Origin: Candidatus Fraserbacteria bacterium RBG_16_55_9
Lineage (GTDB): Bacteria > Bipolaricaulota > Bipolaricaulia > RBG-16-55-9
Direction of reading: 5' to 3'
Length of the DNA stretch: 6,310 nt
Assembly (NCBI GenBank): GCA_001778455.1
Contig: MFGX01000108.1
Span: 10,117-16,426 of the forward strand
The notes under the pieces are model-generated. The model did no database searches, was not told the DNA's origin, and saw only the letters and a list, made by a program, of their open reading frames with translations. A program made the position numbers and the translations under genes. Positions within the stretch are counted from its first letter, which is position 1. Each line of letters opens with the position of its first letter. This document shows positions 5,109 to 6,310 of this stretch, one piece after another.

Positions 5109-5137
5109 AGTAAATGCGTGAATGGGTGGTAAGTCAA
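5109..5137 (-). promoter_or_regulatory. Promoter of the lipoprotein operon
   Basis: On the minus strand, TTGACT (5137-5132), a 17-base spacer, then TTTACT (5114-5109). Five and four of six bases match the sigma-70 consensus. A start near 5102 would give a leader of about 45 nt carrying the AGGAGG site, so the lipoprotein pair is probably a transcription unit separate from the protease. Confidence 0.5.
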
Positions 5138-5167
5138 GCTGGATAAGAGACCTCGATGCTTGTATCT

Positions 5168-5830
5168 TTACCTAAGTGCAAGTAAAACACCGGTCTGCCG
5201 AACTGTCCTGCCCTGCGATGTCACAGTCAGAATGTACAGGTAGCCCCCATTTGCAGCTGCACTGCCGAGTTCCGTTTGCCCTTTCCAAATCATGCGGGAT
5301 CTGTGTCCCTCGTCTGAGAAAATTCTTCTCCCGTATGAATCGAAGATCTCAAGCATAACAGTTGAGAAATCTCGACCTGGCAAAGTAAAGATGATTTCCT
5401 GATTGCGTTGTTCGACCCGTATCTTGGATTGAACGGGTATCGATGTTGCCGATCCACCTATGGGAGTTTTGTTGAGCCACGCATCCAACACAGCAAAAAA
5501 AAGCTGGTCGGTGATCGAATCTGAAGTATACTGATCTATAGCGGCGAAGAACTCGGGATCTTCAATGTATCCACTGTGGTTCATGTCGAATGACGCAATT
5601 TCAGTCAAGGGCTCAGGAGTCGGTGTGGGGGCGCTCCCGAATTCGACGTTGCGGCGATCGGTCACTTTTCTATCAAGATCGTAGATCACGACCTCACAAG
5701 GCTGATTAAACGGAACTGCTAGGAAAATACTAAAAGATTCACCGACAGCATTACCGAGGGTAGTGCTCAGTCTAACACGGTTCTTGCAGACGAGCTCAAC
5801 GTATCCAGTAAGGTAAGGACCATCATTCAT
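5168..5830 (-). CDS. C-terminal EF-hand/dockerin-like and FlgD-type Ig region, probably frameshifted off the S8 protease
   Basis: 220 residues from ATG 5830. Residues 1-64 look like a beta domain (TGYVELVCKNRVRLS, CEVVIYDLDRK). A PTPTPEP linker at 68-74 follows, then a canonical EF-hand loop D82-x-N84-x-S86-G-x-I-x-x-x-E93, and a helical second half ITDQLFFAVLDAWL (106-119), as in dockerin-like pairs. The last 85 residues read as a FlgD/sorting-type Ig domain: VMLEIFDSYGRRIF, IWKGQTELGSAAANGGYLYILTV. There is no signal peptide, and the nearest AGGAG is 15 bases from the ATG. The frame stays open upstream into residues ERVYSAHQEIEVVL, which read as a natural continuation of the beta domain. 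I therefore think this is the displaced 3' half of the protease gene rather than an independent gene; the ATGA overlap with the preceding stop allows the two-gene reading. Confidence 0.75.
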   Translation of the reverse strand: MNDGPYLTGYVELVCKNRVRLSTTLGNAVGESFSIFLAVPFNQPCEVVIYDLDRKVTDRRNVEFGSAPTPTPEPLTEIASFDMNHSGYIEDPEFFAAIDQYTSDSITDQLFFAVLDAWLNKTPIGGSATSIPVQSKIRVEQRNQEIIFTLPGRDFSTVMLEIFDSYGRRIFSDEGHRSRMIWKGQTELGSAAANGGYLYILTVTSQGRTVRQTGVLLALR

Positions 5831-6310
5831 GAGGACGACTTCGATCTCCTGATGTGCGGAATATACTCTCTCGATATCTTGATTTCTTCTATGCGGTAGC
5901 CTGCTCCTGGGGGAGCCACCACGGGAGGCGGTGGCAGAGGAGGTGGTGGCAGAATTGGTGGCTGGGGGGTGATTGGCAGGGCTGCCTTAACGGCCTTATA
6001 TGCATTGACTCTGGGGAAATATATCCCATTTACAGGATCATAAGCGGCGTCTCCAGTTTCAACCATGATGCGGCGAACTTCATTCGGTGTGAGTTTCGAA
6101 TTGGCAGAAAAGATTAAAGCAGCAACTCCAGACACGATCGGTGCAGCAGCCGAAGTCCCACCGAAGTTAGGGTTGCTCGGGGTGGATATTGTCGTCCCGG
6201 GTGCGACTAGATCTAGGAAGTATGCCCGATTAGAATAGCATGTCAGGTAGTCCATCGTCGCGAATTCCGCACAGCCCAAGAAGTAAGGTTCCCTCGGACC
6301 GAATGAAACC
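5827..6310 (-). CDS. S8 (subtilisin-like) serine protease, C-terminal part of the catalytic domain; 5' end outside window
   Basis: About 160 residues are visible and the N-terminus lies beyond the right edge. The catalytic Ser motif is GGTSAAAPIVSG (Ser codon at 6151-6153). It is preceded by the subtilase strand FLDLVAPGTTISTPS and followed by the usual helix VAALIFSAN and LTPNEVRRIMVETGDA, ending near RVNAYKAVKAAL. The catalytic Asp and His must lie outside the window. A Pro-rich linker (PPILPPPPLPPPPVV) then leads to GYRIEEIKIS, where a new beta domain seems to begin, but the frame degenerates to IRRSKSSS and stops at 5827. Such proteases are secreted. The stop overlaps the next ATG as ATGA. 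See the GA repeat at 5866-5872 for the probable frameshift. Confidence 0.9.
   Translation of the reverse strand, partial: VSFGPREPYFLGCAEFATMDYLTCYSNRAYFLDLVAPGTTISTPSNPNFGGTSAAAPIVSGVAALIFSANSKLTPNEVRRIMVETGDAAYDPVNGIYFPRVNAYKAVKAALPITPQPPILPPPPLPPPPVVAPPGAGYRIEEIKISREYIPHIRRSKSSS
5866..5872 (-). repeat. Short GA repeat at the probable frameshift point
   Basis: The minus strand reads GAGAGAG here, inside the codons just after EEIKIS of the protease. Removing one GA unit joins the protease frame to the downstream frame exactly, giving EEIKISRVYSAHQEIEVVL and onward through the EF-hand region. Dinucleotide runs slip in replication and in sequencing; this one is short. Confidence 0.55.

Noticed and set aside
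1..6310. CRISPR arrays, insertion sequences, phage genes, long direct repeats
   Set aside because: I saw no regularly spaced repeats, transposase, integrase or terminal inverted repeats in the window.

Overview
The window is bacterial: Shine-Dalgarno sequences, lipobox signal peptides, a type II toxin-like gene and densely packed short genes, with GC content near 50% by eye. I cannot place the organism firmly. The C-terminal architecture at 5168-5830 (an EF-hand/dockerin-like Ca-binding motif followed by a FlgD/sorting-type Ig domain) recalls secreted proteins of uncultured phyla such as Bipolaricaulota (OP1/Acetothermia). That is an impression from memory, not a classification.

Layout. (1) 1-1300, minus strand: a MarC-family membrane protein followed 5 bases later by an HpcH/HpaI-type aldolase that runs off the left edge. 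(2) 1301-1753: a divergent promoter region, then tRNA-Ile(GAU) and tRNA-Ala(UGC) only 3 bases apart with no rRNA on either side in the window, then a hairpin and the leader of the next operon. The tRNA-Ile has C instead of the near-universal T at position 55. (3) 1754-2781, plus strand: a two-gene unit made of a 253-residue helical protein of unknown family and a RelE/ParE-type toxin, joined by a TAATG overlap. The larger protein ends in a segment that resembles an antitoxin tail, so this may be a toxin-antitoxin module with an unusually large antitoxin. (4) 2788-3530, minus strand: a DUF5678-like small protein with its own promoter and an overlapping palindrome, and a small cupin. (5) 3609-3860, plus strand: a small acidic, probably coiled-coil protein of unknown role. 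(6) 3928-5057, minus strand: two tandem paralogous lipoproteins in an operon, with a promoter at about 5109-5137. (7) 5168-6310, minus strand: the C-terminal part of a secreted S8 (subtilisin-like) protease and, in another frame, an EF-hand plus FlgD-like C-terminal region. The two frames merge if one GA unit is removed from a short GA repeat, so they look like one gene split by a frameshift.

How the genes work together. The clearest functional unit is the toxin pair at 1754-2781. The right-hand third (protease plus two lipoproteins) is an envelope or secreted-protein cluster. The aldolase, the cupin and the DUF5678-like protein are stand-alone genes whose substrates or partners cannot be read from the window.
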